A stretch of 7,038 nt of DNA from an uncultured Enterobacter sp. (GTDB lineage Bacteria; Pseudomonadota; Gammaproteobacteria; Enterobacterales; Enterobacteriaceae), in contig CAMKZP010000195.1 in the NCBI GenBank assembly GCA_946477805.1, forward strand, positions 1 to 7,038. The letters run 5' to 3'. The first letter of the stretch is position 1; each line of letters begins with the position of its first letter. Both the position numbers and the translations under genes were made by a program. Of the stretch, positions 1-6,255 are shown in pieces. Under the pieces are notes generated by a model. The model was not told the DNA's origin, did not search any database, and saw only the letters and a program-made list of their open reading frames with translations.

Positions 1-36
1 TAGTCGTCGGCAGCGTCAGATGTGTATAAGAGACAG
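1..36 (+). other. Illumina Nextera adapter contamination (not genomic)
   Basis: Positions 4-36 are base for base the 33-base Nextera Read 1 transposase adapter. Its last 19 bases (18-36) are the Tn5 mosaic end used in tagmentation libraries. The three bases before it (tag, 1-3) are unexplained and are probably also technical. Genomic sequence begins at 37: base 37 is compatible with the first base of tyrR codon 134 (a Phe codon in E. coli), and upstream of that the reading frame fails. This is an untrimmed read end built into a contig, not a natural Tn5 insertion, because only the synthetic primer tail plus the mosaic end is present and no transposon body. Confidence 0.98.
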
Positions 37-436
37 AATTGAAGCCGGGGATCAGCTGCGTGGCATGGTGAGTGCCGAGCTTCTCCTGGCTCTGGGCGAA
101 GAGCTGGCAGCTCGCCTGATTGACGCGCTCCACCTTGCTTTTCAGATCCAGTGACAGGAACGGCTCCGGCATGGCTTCTAACAGCGCGCTCAGCGCCAGA
201 TGTTCGCGCTCGGACGGCATCCAGGGAATAGTGCGTACATCCGTAACGCCAGCGATACGGCGGATTTCCGCCATCAGGCTGCTGAAGGTATTAAATTCAA
301 TTTCGGCAAAATTGAGGTAAATTCGCCCGACGGGGTCGATCTCAATGCCACGTAAATCAATGCTACGTAAAACAAGAAGATCGAGTAACTCGCGGGTCAG
401 ACCGAGACGGTCTTCACAAAAGACTTCCAGACGCAT
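37..436 (-). CDS. tyrR: TyrR, transcriptional regulator of aromatic amino acid genes (N-terminal 133 codons; cut by adapter)
   Basis: TyrR is the cytoplasmic regulator that represses or activates aromatic amino acid biosynthesis and transport genes in response to Tyr, Phe, Trp and ATP. The visible part starts MRLEVFCEDRLGLTRELL, the TyrR N-terminus. Residues 1 to about 75 form the ACT-type domain and residues from about 80 onward begin the PAS domain. The last full codon (38-40) is Asn133, which falls in the same position as in the E. coli protein (about 513 residues), so there is no indel in this part. The central AAA+ domain and the C-terminal helix-turn-helix would lie to the left and are lost only because the sequence ends in adapter. 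The ATG at 434-436 is preceded by a weak GGTGA-like ribosome site. The gene follows ycjF with a 112-base gap that contains its own likely operator. Confidence 0.97.
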
Positions 437-505
437 GGGAAATTCACCGTTTTAAGCCAGTAACCTTGAAAGGATATGTCAGAACACGGCAATCGGGAAG
501 ATGGC

Positions 506-523
506 TGTCAACAAATATTGACA
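506..523 (-). promoter_or_regulatory. TyrR box (probable autoregulatory operator of tyrR)
   Basis: The 18 bases have the form TGTCAA-N6-TTGACA, which fits the TyrR box consensus TGTAAA-N6-TTTACA with one symmetric change in each arm and keeps the key G and C. The symmetry extends to a perfect 9-base inverted repeat (503-511 and 518-526, six-base spacer). It lies 70 to 87 bases upstream of the tyrR start. E. coli TyrR is known to repress its own gene from a box overlapping the promoter. On the minus strand the promoter-proximal arm (506-511) reads TTGACA, a consensus -35 hexamer, so a bound dimer would cover it. I could not find a convincing -10: TGTTCT at 481-486 has a 19-base spacer and only three matches. 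Confidence 0.8.
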
Positions 524-548
524 GCCCGCACGAATAGTAAACAAATCC

Positions 549-1601
549 TCACTGCGTCGGTTTTTTATTGAGCGACTCTTTGAGCTGACCAATCAGCTCG
601 CGGCGGAAATCCCCCAGGCGCGGCTTATCCCCGTCGATCCAGGGTAGCGGCCGACACACCTCCATCGCCTTAATGCCGAGCCGTGCGGTCAGCAGGCCCG
701 CCCCGATGCCCTGCGCCGCACGAGCAGAAAGTCGCGCCGCGAGATCCTGCGACATCCAGTCCATGCCCACCTCCCGCACCAGCTCGCTGGCACCGGCAAA
801 GGCAATGTTCAGCAGGACCAGCCTGAACAGCCGCAGGCGGCTGTAATAGCCAAGCTCGATGCCGTACAGATTTGCAATACGGTTGATCAGGCGCAGGTTA
901 CGCCAGGCGATGAAGGCCATATCCACCAGCGCCAGCGGGCTGACGGCAATCATAAGGGTGGATTCAGCGGCCGAGCGGCTAATCTCACGGCGCGCCTGCG
1001 CGTCCAGTACGGGCTGCACAATATGGGAGTAGAGCGTGACGATCTCGCGGTCGTTTTGCGTCTCGTGAATAGCGGCGTACCAGCGCTGCAGCGCCGGGTG
1101 GGACTGGTCAATTCCGGCCTGGCTCGCCAGCTTCTCGCAAAAGGCACGGCCTTTTCCGGTCCCGTGGCTGTGAAGCAGATCGCGAGCTTCATCCCGCTCG
1201 TGCGCGCGCTGGCGCAGGCGCCACAGGCGACGCCACTCTGTCGCCACCGACCCCACGCCAGCGCCGATAATAAGCGCCCCGGCAGCGCATCCCCCCATCG
1301 CCACCCAGTCCTGAGTTTGCCAGGCGTTCATGCCCCACTGCACGCCCTGTCCGATAACGCTGACGCCAAACAGGGCCAGCCCGGCGGTGACCATCTTACG
1401 CCACAGGCTGCGTTTAGGCCTGAGCGCGGCTTCGACTACCGCTTCTGCCTGGCCCTCTTCAACAAGCCCCGCATCGGCGAGCGCCGGGGCAAAATGCTCC
1501 GCCTGGCTGTCGGTGAAGGTCTGTGCCGTTTTAAAGGCCTCCGGCTGCTCCTGTTCAAGCTGGCCGGTGAAGTCCACGCGCGGTTTCAACGGTTCCGTCA
1601 T
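549..1601 (-). CDS. ycjF: YcjF, inner-membrane protein of the UPF0283/DUF697 family
   Basis: A 350-residue protein (E. coli YcjF is about 353) of unknown biochemical role, located in the inner membrane. The first 65 residues are polar and acidic, probably cytoplasmic. Two hydrophobic segments follow at about 70-92 and 99-121, with a basic RRLWRLRQR stretch just after. A further hydrophobic stretch lies at about 214-233 and a weaker one at 258-273; the C-terminal half is the DUF697-like region. The start ATG at 1599-1601 overlaps the ycjX stop (ATGA, 1598-1601), with a GGAGA ribosome site inside ycjX (1611-1615), so the two are translated as a coupled pair. In many gammaproteobacteria ycjXF sits beside the phage-shock psp genes, which suggests an envelope-stress role; this is inference, not visible in the protein itself. 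Confidence 0.95.
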   Translation of the reverse strand: MTEPLKPRVDFTGQLEQEQPEAFKTAQTFTDSQAEHFAPALADAGLVEEGQAEAVVEAALRPKRSLWRKMVTAGLALFGVSVIGQGVQWGMNAWQTQDWVAMGGCAAGALIIGAGVGSVATEWRRLWRLRQRAHERDEARDLLHSHGTGKGRAFCEKLASQAGIDQSHPALQRWYAAIHETQNDREIVTLYSHIVQPVLDAQARREISRSAAESTLMIAVSPLALVDMAFIAWRNLRLINRIANLYGIELGYYSRLRLFRLVLLNIAFAGASELVREVGMDWMSQDLAARLSARAAQGIGAGLLTARLGIKAMEVCRPLPWIDGDKPRLGDFRRELIGQLKESLNKKPTQ

Positions 1602-2995
1602 CGTAATTTATCTCCAATCAAAAACTCGAGTGCTGCATCCAGACGAATGTGCGGCAAGGGCTGGTCGACGTTCATGACCTGCGGTCGGAACGCTTCAAAC
1701 TGAAAACCCTGCTTTTGCCAGAACGCCTGGCCCGGCAGACGGGACGGCACTTCGCCGGGATAAACCGTGAGCGGCTCGCCGTCGCTCAGGCGATGGCCGC
1801 GCAGCGCCGGGATTTTTTCGCCGTTAACGTCTATCAGCCCGCTCTGCGTGGCCTGCACCGACGCCAGCCCCAGGCAATCCATGCCGATCCCTTCAAATGC
1901 CGCGTTTTGCCAGGCATCCTGGACCAGCTGCTGGAGCAATGACACCATATTCCCGTGCTGATCGACCGTGACATGGTCCGCCTTGGTGGCGGCAAAGAGC
2001 AGCTTATCGATAACCGGTGAAAACAGGCGGCGGAACAGCGTCCGCTGCCCGTAGTGAAAACTTTGCATCAGCTGCGTCAGGGCCAGGCGCATGTCGTTGA
2101 ACGCCTGTGGACCGCTGTTGAGCGGCTGCAGGCAGTCCACCAGCACAATCTGGCGATCGAAGCGCAGGAAGTGGTTCTTGTAAAAGCCCTTCACCACTTT
2201 TTCGCAGTAGTAGTTATAACGCTCGCGGAGCATACCGGCGTTGGTGTGTTTGTCCGCCTGCGCCAGCTTTGATTCACCGATGCCGTCGACGTCCGGCCAC
2301 GGGAAAAACTGCAGCGCGGGCGCCCCGGCCAAATCTCCCGGCAGAACAAAGCGACCCGGCTGAATAAAATGCAGCCCCTCCTGCTTGCACTGGTGCAGGT
2401 AGTCTGTCCAGGCCTGCGCGATGGCGGCCAGACGGTTTTCATCCGCAGGCGCAAGCGGGTCGAGCCCCTCGCAGAGTGCGCGCCATTTCGCTGACCACGC
2501 CGCACGTTGCCCCTGCAGCAGGCCGGTCATCTGCCGGGACCAGCTCAGGTAATCCTGCGCCAGCATCGGTAAATCAAGCAGCCACTCGCCGGGATAATCC
2601 ACGATCTCCAGGTACAGCGGGGGGGTTCCCTTGAAGTGGCGCATCAGGGATTCGTTAGATCGAAAACGCAGCGCAAGGCGAATTTCGCTCACGCCCCGGG
2701 TGGGCGTGGGCCAGATGGGGGGATCGCCATACAGCTGGGCCAGACCCTCATCATAGGTAAACCGGGGAATACCGAAGTCACGTTGGGGAACGCGCTTCAC
2801 GCCCAGCAGGCGCTCTTCTCGCACGGCGCTCAGCAGCGGCAGCCGCGCACCGGCATGCAGGTTCAGCAACTGGTTCACCATCGCCGTGATAAACGCCGTC
2901 TTCCCGCTGCGGCTCAGCCCGGTGACCGCAAGACGCAGATGGCGGTCAACGCCGCGGTTTACCAAAGAGTTCAGTTCGTTTTTAAGTCGCTTCAT
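1598..2995 (-). CDS. ycjX: YcjX, P-loop GTPase-like protein (DUF463), stress-associated
   Basis: 465 residues, the usual length of the YcjX family, a predicted cytoplasmic nucleotide-binding protein of unsettled function. The Walker A/G1 motif GLSRSGKT is at residues 26-33. A G3-like DYPG is at 133-136 after a hydrophobic strand (LYLEIVDYPG). A G4-like TKAD is at 337-340 in FAATKAD, so guanine nucleotide specificity is likely. The region from 140 to 330 holds the family's large helical insertions, including a WxxxW-containing segment near 167-171. The ATG at 2993-2995 has an AAGGGA ribosome site five bases upstream (3001-3006). It is the first gene of ycjX-ycjF and the two overlap by four bases, which argues for joint action with membrane protein YcjF. 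A sigma-32-like promoter lies upstream, consistent with reports that E. coli ycjX is heat-shock induced. Confidence 0.96.
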   Translation of the reverse strand: MKRLKNELNSLVNRGVDRHLRLAVTGLSRSGKTAFITAMVNQLLNLHAGARLPLLSAVREERLLGVKRVPQRDFGIPRFTYDEGLAQLYGDPPIWPTPTRGVSEIRLALRFRSNESLMRHFKGTPPLYLEIVDYPGEWLLDLPMLAQDYLSWSRQMTGLLQGQRAAWSAKWRALCEGLDPLAPADENRLAAIAQAWTDYLHQCKQEGLHFIQPGRFVLPGDLAGAPALQFFPWPDVDGIGESKLAQADKHTNAGMLRERYNYYCEKVVKGFYKNHFLRFDRQIVLVDCLQPLNSGPQAFNDMRLALTQLMQSFHYGQRTLFRRLFSPVIDKLLFAATKADHVTVDQHGNMVSLLQQLVQDAWQNAAFEGIGMDCLGLASVQATQSGLIDVNGEKIPALRGHRLSDGEPLTVYPGEVPSRLPGQAFWQKQGFQFEAFRPQVMNVDQPLPHIRLDAALEFLIGDKLR

Positions 2996-3045
2996 CGCCG
3001 TCCCTTTTTGCCTGAAGGCCTGAATGAGTCGTCCCAGAATACAGG

Positions 3046-3073
3046 AAATGGGGGCAGATCGTTGATTAACAAT
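3046..3073 (-). promoter_or_regulatory. Candidate sigma-32 (heat-shock) promoter for ycjX
   Basis: On the minus strand the sequence CCCCATTT (3046-3053) matches the sigma-32 -10 element CCCCATnT completely. Thirteen bases upstream is ATTGTTA (3067-3073), a partial match (TTG and the last A) to the CTTGAAA -35 element. Thirteen bases is within the accepted spacer range. Transcription would begin roughly at 3035-3040 and give a leader of about 40 bases before the ycjX ATG. The -10 is strong and the -35 weak. Confidence 0.65.
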
Positions 3074-3082
3074 TCTTAATTA

Positions 3083-3112
3083 TTGCCATTGCCGTTTTTT
3101 CTCCAGTAAGAT
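3083..3112 (+). promoter_or_regulatory. Candidate sigma-70 promoter for ycjW
   Basis: TTGCCA (3083-3088, five of six matches to TTGACA) is followed after 18 bases by TAAGAT (3107-3112, four of six to TATAAT). The predicted start near 3119 leaves a leader of about 26 bases. It lies in the 149-base divergent gap between ycjX and ycjW, next to but not overlapping the ycjX promoter candidate. I saw no clear LacI-type palindromic operator in the gap. Confidence 0.5.
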
Positions 3113-3144
3113 GACCTCATTGCTGTCTGGAGTGAGTAAGGTGT

Positions 3145-4155
3145 ATGTCACCCACCATCTATGATATTGCACGGGTTGCTGGCGTTTCGAAATCAACCGT
3201 GTCCCGAGTACTGAATAAGCAAACGAATATCTCCCCTGAAGCGCGCGAAAAAGTGTTGAAGGCGATTGAAGAATTAAATTATCAACCGAATAAGCTGGCT
3301 CGCGCCCTGACCTCTTCGGGCTTTGACGCCATTATGGTTATTTCTACCCGCTCAACCAAAACCACGGCCGGCAATCCTTTTTTCTCTGACGTTCTTCATG
3401 CCATTACGGCGAAAGCAGAAGAAAAAGGTTTCGACGTTATTTTACAGACCTCTAAAAGCAGCGAAGACGACCTGCTGAAATGCGTGAGTAAAATAAAACA
3501 AAAAATGATTAAAGGGATCATCATGCTGAGTTCGCCAGCTAATGAATCCTTTTTCTCAACGCTGGATACGTACGGCGTGCCGGTTGTTGTCATCGGCAAA
3601 GTTGAAGGTGATTTCCAGAATATCTACTCCGTTGATACGGATAATTTCCGTGACAGCGTCACGCTGATGGATAACTTCATCGCCCATGGCCGTCGTAAAA
3701 TTGCCTGCCTGCATGCGCCGCTTGATTATCATGTTTCAATTGACCGCCTGGCGGGCTATAAAGCGAGCCTGGAAAAACATCATATTGCGCCAAACCCGGC
3801 GTGGATCATTGATGGCGGCTATACCCATGAGAGCGCGCTGGCGGCAGCCGTTCAGTTGCTCTCCTCGCCGACACCGCCCGACGCGGTGTTTGCGACAGAC
3901 AGCATGAAGCTGCTCAGCCTTTATCGCGCGGCGGATGAGTTGAATGTGATGATCCCCGAGCAGCTGGCCGTTGCGGGCTACAGCGACCCGATGCTGTCTC
4001 TTATCTTGACGCCTGCGCCCGGCGGGTTTGATATCCCGACGCGCAGGCTGGGTGAAGAGAGTTGCGACCTTCTGTTTAAGTGCATCGCCGGTGAACCTGC
4101 CGAACATAACGTGCTGGTTGATACCCACTTTATGTTCGCTGATTCACTTCGCTAA
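3145..4155 (+). CDS. ycjW: YcjW, LacI/GalR-family transcriptional repressor
   Basis: 336 residues, full length for a LacI-family regulator. The helix-turn-helix spans about residues 4-23 (TIYDIARVAGVSKSTVSRVLN) and the hinge helix follows at about 48-56 (PNKLARALT). From residue 60 to the end is a periplasmic-binding-protein-like effector domain: DAIMVIS opens the first lobe, DAVFATDS (246-253) and LAVAGYSDP (274-282) are typical second-lobe strands. It is transcribed away from ycjX and towards the convergent sugar cluster. E. coli YcjW is reported to repress the ycj sugar cluster and the thiosulfate sulfurtransferase gene pspE; the effector is likely a sugar of that pathway (inference). The ATG has a TAAGG site only three bases upstream (3137-3141) and a GGAG at 3129-3132, so initiation may be modest, as is common for repressors. 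Confidence 0.96.
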   Translation: MSPTIYDIARVAGVSKSTVSRVLNKQTNISPEAREKVLKAIEELNYQPNKLARALTSSGFDAIMVISTRSTKTTAGNPFFSDVLHAITAKAEEKGFDVILQTSKSSEDDLLKCVSKIKQKMIKGIIMLSSPANESFFSTLDTYGVPVVVIGKVEGDFQNIYSVDTDNFRDSVTLMDNFIAHGRRKIACLHAPLDYHVSIDRLAGYKASLEKHHIAPNPAWIIDGGYTHESALAAAVQLLSSPTPPDAVFATDSMKLLSLYRAADELNVMIPEQLAVAGYSDPMLSLILTPAPGGFDIPTRRLGEESCDLLFKCIAGEPAEHNVLVDTHFMFADSLR

Positions 4156-4156
4156 C

Positions 4157-4179
4157 ATCAGGGGCCATCGGCCCCTGAT
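4157..4179 (+). terminator. Hairpin terminator after ycjW, possibly bidirectional
   Basis: A perfect 10-base inverted repeat ATCAGGGGCC / GGCCCCTGAT with a three-base loop begins one base after the ycjW stop. It is followed by only TTT (4179-4181) on the plus strand and by no T run on the minus strand. The stem is very GC-rich. It lies between two convergent genes (ycjW and ompG, whose stop is at 4190), the normal place for a shared terminator, though the short T run suggests incomplete or assisted termination. Confidence 0.75.
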
Positions 4180-4189
4180 TTAGTGCTCC

Positions 4190-5104
4190 TCAGAACGCGT
4201 AGTTCACGCCTACGCCAGCATAGTGGAAGCGATCGCTGTCGCCTTCATCGTGGTTCTCCCACTCGTAGGCGTACTCGAGCGTCATGGAGAGACCGTTGTT
4301 GAAATCGTAGGCGTACAGCAGGCCAAGACGGTTGAAATCGTGGCCTTCGCGGTCCGGATCGTCGCGCCAGTCCCAGTTTGACCAGCGGTCAAGCCCCAGA
4401 CGGGTATAAGGCGTAAGCGTCGTCTGACCTAACGAAACGGGCAGATAGGCGCGGATCTCCTGCGTGGAAAACTCGCCGTTATTCCGTGAACTGTCCATAT
4501 TAAAGCCGCGCTCAAGGTAGTAATTTACCCTGGCCGCAAAGGTTTCATTGATCGTCCAGGTAAAGCCCGTTTCCGTTTCGACGCGGCTGTCGGAATAACC
4601 TGTTTTTTCCAGGTCGTTTGCAAACTGATACATGGCGAACCAGCCGCCGAAACGCCAGTCGTCGGTTAATTTAATATCCCAGTCAGGCTGGATTTTATAG
4701 CGCTGCATATTCGCGCTTCCGTCTTTTGCACCGTGCTCATCTTTAAAATGATAGCCATAATTACGGAAGCCGCCGGTCAGCCCGAGCGTAAAATCGTCGG
4801 TGCCAATAAAGCGGTAGCGTAATTCGAACTCAGGACGATCGAAATAGGTTCCGCGCGTCATGCTGCTGTAATCTACCGGGCCTTCCTGATACATGGCCAT
4901 TGATATTGTCCATGCATCCCATGTGGCATTAAACCACACGGAGGGTTCATATAATCCGTCTTTATCGTCGCCTTGTCCTTCGACGTTTTCAATTTCATAC
5001 ATGGCACCAATATTGAAGTCCCAGTGTTTTGCCGTCTCTGTTGCCTGCGCGTAGCTAACCCCTGCGCACAGCACGAGCGCAGCACTTTTTAGTAGAGTAC
5101 TCAT
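4190..5104 (-). CDS. ompG: OmpG, monomeric 14-strand outer-membrane porin
   Basis: A 304-residue precursor. Residues 1-21 are a signal peptide (MSTLLKSAALVLCAGVSYAQA, cleavage after AQA), leaving a mature chain of about 283 residues, three longer than E. coli OmpG by my alignment: one at the N-terminus and two in the segment KDEHGAKDGSANMQR. The chain alternates polar and aromatic residues and ends in Phe (GVGVNYAF), the outer-membrane barrel assembly signal. OmpG is a non-specific channel for mono-, di- and trisaccharides. The two histidines known to drive pH gating in E. coli (mature H231 and H261) are kept, here in EGHDF (precursor 255) and ENHDEGD (precursor 285). An in-frame ATG ten codons upstream is rejected, because AAGGGA (5113-5118) is eight bases before the chosen ATG. 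It follows ycjV but across a terminator-like hairpin. Confidence 0.97.
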   Translation of the reverse strand: MSTLLKSAALVLCAGVSYAQATETAKHWDFNIGAMYEIENVEGQGDDKDGLYEPSVWFNATWDAWTISMAMYQEGPVDYSSMTRGTYFDRPEFELRYRFIGTDDFTLGLTGGFRNYGYHFKDEHGAKDGSANMQRYKIQPDWDIKLTDDWRFGGWFAMYQFANDLEKTGYSDSRVETETGFTWTINETFAARVNYYLERGFNMDSSRNNGEFSTQEIRAYLPVSLGQTTLTPYTRLGLDRWSNWDWRDDPDREGHDFNRLGLLYAYDFNNGLSMTLEYAYEWENHDEGDSDRFHYAGVGVNYAF

Positions 5105-5132
5105 TAAAATATTCCCTTTATAAGTTACAAAC
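5105..5132 (-). promoter_or_regulatory. ompG leader with the ribosome site that fixes the start
   Basis: These 28 bases are all that separates the terminator T run from the ompG ATG. They contain AAGGGA at 5113-5118, eight bases from the ATG. A TATAAA is present at 5116-5121 but overlaps the ribosome site; a promoter there would start within a few bases of the ATG and lose it. No usable promoter is visible in this leader. Confidence 0.6.
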
Positions 5133-5158
5133 AAAAAACCGGGAATATCTATTCCCGG
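5133..5158 (-). terminator. Rho-independent terminator between ycjV and ompG
   Basis: On the minus strand CCGGGAATA / TATTCCCGG form a perfect 9-base inverted repeat separated by two bases (5150-5158 and 5139-5147). In practice it would be a seven-base stem with a six-base loop. It is followed at once by six T residues (5133-5138) and then GTTTG. It begins 12 bases after the ycjV stop. This is a textbook intrinsic terminator, placed inside what is usually drawn as one operon. Confidence 0.88.
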
Positions 5159-5170
5159 CGAACACCTTTC

Positions 5171-6253
5171 TTATCTAATAGCCGCTTCTGTTTCCGCGTC
5201 GAAGAAATGGCACTTATTCATATCAAACTGGATACCGATATTATCTCCCGCCGCATAGTCATTTGCGGCCCCCGCGCGGACGACCAGCTCATGGCCTCCA
5301 ACGGTGGCATAGAGCATAAACTCCGCTCCGGTCAGCTCTGCAACGCTGACTTTCGCCGGCACGGTTTCACCCTCGCCCTGCGGTGTGAAAATGTCCTCCG
5401 GCCGGATCCCAAACACCACGGCCTTACGCTGATAACCCATGGCGTTAAGCGCCGAGAGCTTGTCTTGCGGAACAGGCAGACGCAGCGTTTCCGTTACAAA
5501 GTAGCCGTCGTCTATTGCACCGCGAATGAAGTTCATGGAGGGCGAGCCGATGAAGCCCGCCACAAACATGTTTGCGGGTTCGTTATAGACCTGTTTTGGC
5601 GCCCCTACCTGCTGAATGAAGCCATCCTTGAGGATGACGATCCGGGTCGCCATGGTCATGGCCTCGGTCTGATCATGCGTTACGTAAATCATGGTAGTGT
5701 TGAGCTTCTGGTGAAGCTTGCTGATTTCGGCGCGCATCTGTACACGAAGCTTGGCATCCAGGTTGGAGAGCGGTTCATCCATCAGGAATACCCCCGCCTC
5801 GCGGACAATTGCCCTGCCTAGCGCCACGCGCTGACGCTGGCCGCCGGACAGCGCGCCCGGTTTACGCGTGAGATAGTCGCGCAGGCCGAGGATTTGCGCC
5901 GCCCAGCTAACCCGCTCCTCGATGACCGCAGGCGCAATTTTTTGCATCCTGAGGCCAAACGCCATGTTCTCGTAGACCGTCATGTGCGGATAGAGCGCGT
6001 AGTTCTGGAAAACCATGGCGATGTCGCGGGACTTCGCGGGCACGTCGTTCATGCACACGCCGTCAATCAACAGCTCTCCGCCGCTGATCTCCTCCAGCCC
6101 GGCGATCATGCGCAGGGTGGTGGATTTACCGCAGCCCGATGGCCCCACGAAAACGATAAACTCCTTGTCTTCGATCTCGAGGTTGAAATCCTTCACCACG
6201 TGAACCTGGTTATCGTAGATTTTCTGAATATGTTTCAGGGAGAGTTGAGCCAT
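5171..6253 (-). CDS. ycjV: YcjV, sugar ABC transporter ATP-binding protein (MalK/UgpC/MsmK type)
   Basis: 360 residues, the normal length for this family. It hydrolyses ATP on the cytoplasmic face to drive a carbohydrate importer. Motifs are complete: Walker A GPSGCGKST (37-45), Q-loop Gln83, signature LSGGQ (135-139), Walker B VFLMDEP (155-161), D-loop SNLD (163-166) and switch His193. The C-terminal third (about 240-350) is the TOBE/regulatory domain, with GIRPED at 282-287. The partner permeases and binding protein are probably YcjO, YcjP and YcjN, encoded further upstream outside the window. The start was moved 17 codons in from the longest frame because AAAGGA (6261-6266) is seven bases before this ATG. 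The gap to ycjU is two bases and the ribosome site lies inside ycjU, so translation is probably coupled. To my knowledge K-12 has only a broken ycjV; this copy is intact. Confidence 0.95.
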   Translation of the reverse strand: MAQLSLKHIQKIYDNQVHVVKDFNLEIEDKEFIVFVGPSGCGKSTTLRMIAGLEEISGGELLIDGVCMNDVPAKSRDIAMVFQNYALYPHMTVYENMAFGLRMQKIAPAVIEERVSWAAQILGLRDYLTRKPGALSGGQRQRVALGRAIVREAGVFLMDEPLSNLDAKLRVQMRAEISKLHQKLNTTMIYVTHDQTEAMTMATRIVILKDGFIQQVGAPKQVYNEPANMFVAGFIGSPSMNFIRGAIDDGYFVTETLRLPVPQDKLSALNAMGYQRKAVVFGIRPEDIFTPQGEGETVPAKVSVAELTGAEFMLYATVGGHELVVRAGAANDYAAGDNIGIQFDMNKCHFFDAETEAAIR

Positions 6254-6255
6254 TG

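Noticed and set aside
1..36. Possible Tn5-like transposon end next to tyrR
   Set aside because: The mosaic end is fused to the synthetic Nextera primer tail and no transposon body is present, so it is a library adapter.
503..526. Palindrome after ycjF as an intrinsic terminator
   Set aside because: The stem is only moderately GC-rich and is not followed by a T run on the minus strand; the match to a TyrR box explains it better.
1023..1703. 226-codon open frame on the plus strand over ycjF and ycjX
   Set aside because: It is opposite two well-recognised genes, has no ribosome site or family-like motifs, and is a by-product of their GC-rich codon use.
2996..3144. LacI-type operator for YcjW autoregulation in the divergent gap
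   Set aside because: I found no convincing palindrome of the LacI-family type here; the main operators are more likely upstream of ycjM, outside the window.
5105..5134. Upstream ATG extending OmpG by ten residues
   Set aside because: The extension would precede a normal signal peptide, and the AAGGGA ribosome site lies inside it, directly serving the downstream ATG.
5207..5821. 204-codon plus-strand open frame opposite ycjV
   Set aside because: It is antisense to a complete ABC ATPase, has no recognisable motifs, and mirrors that gene's codon pattern.
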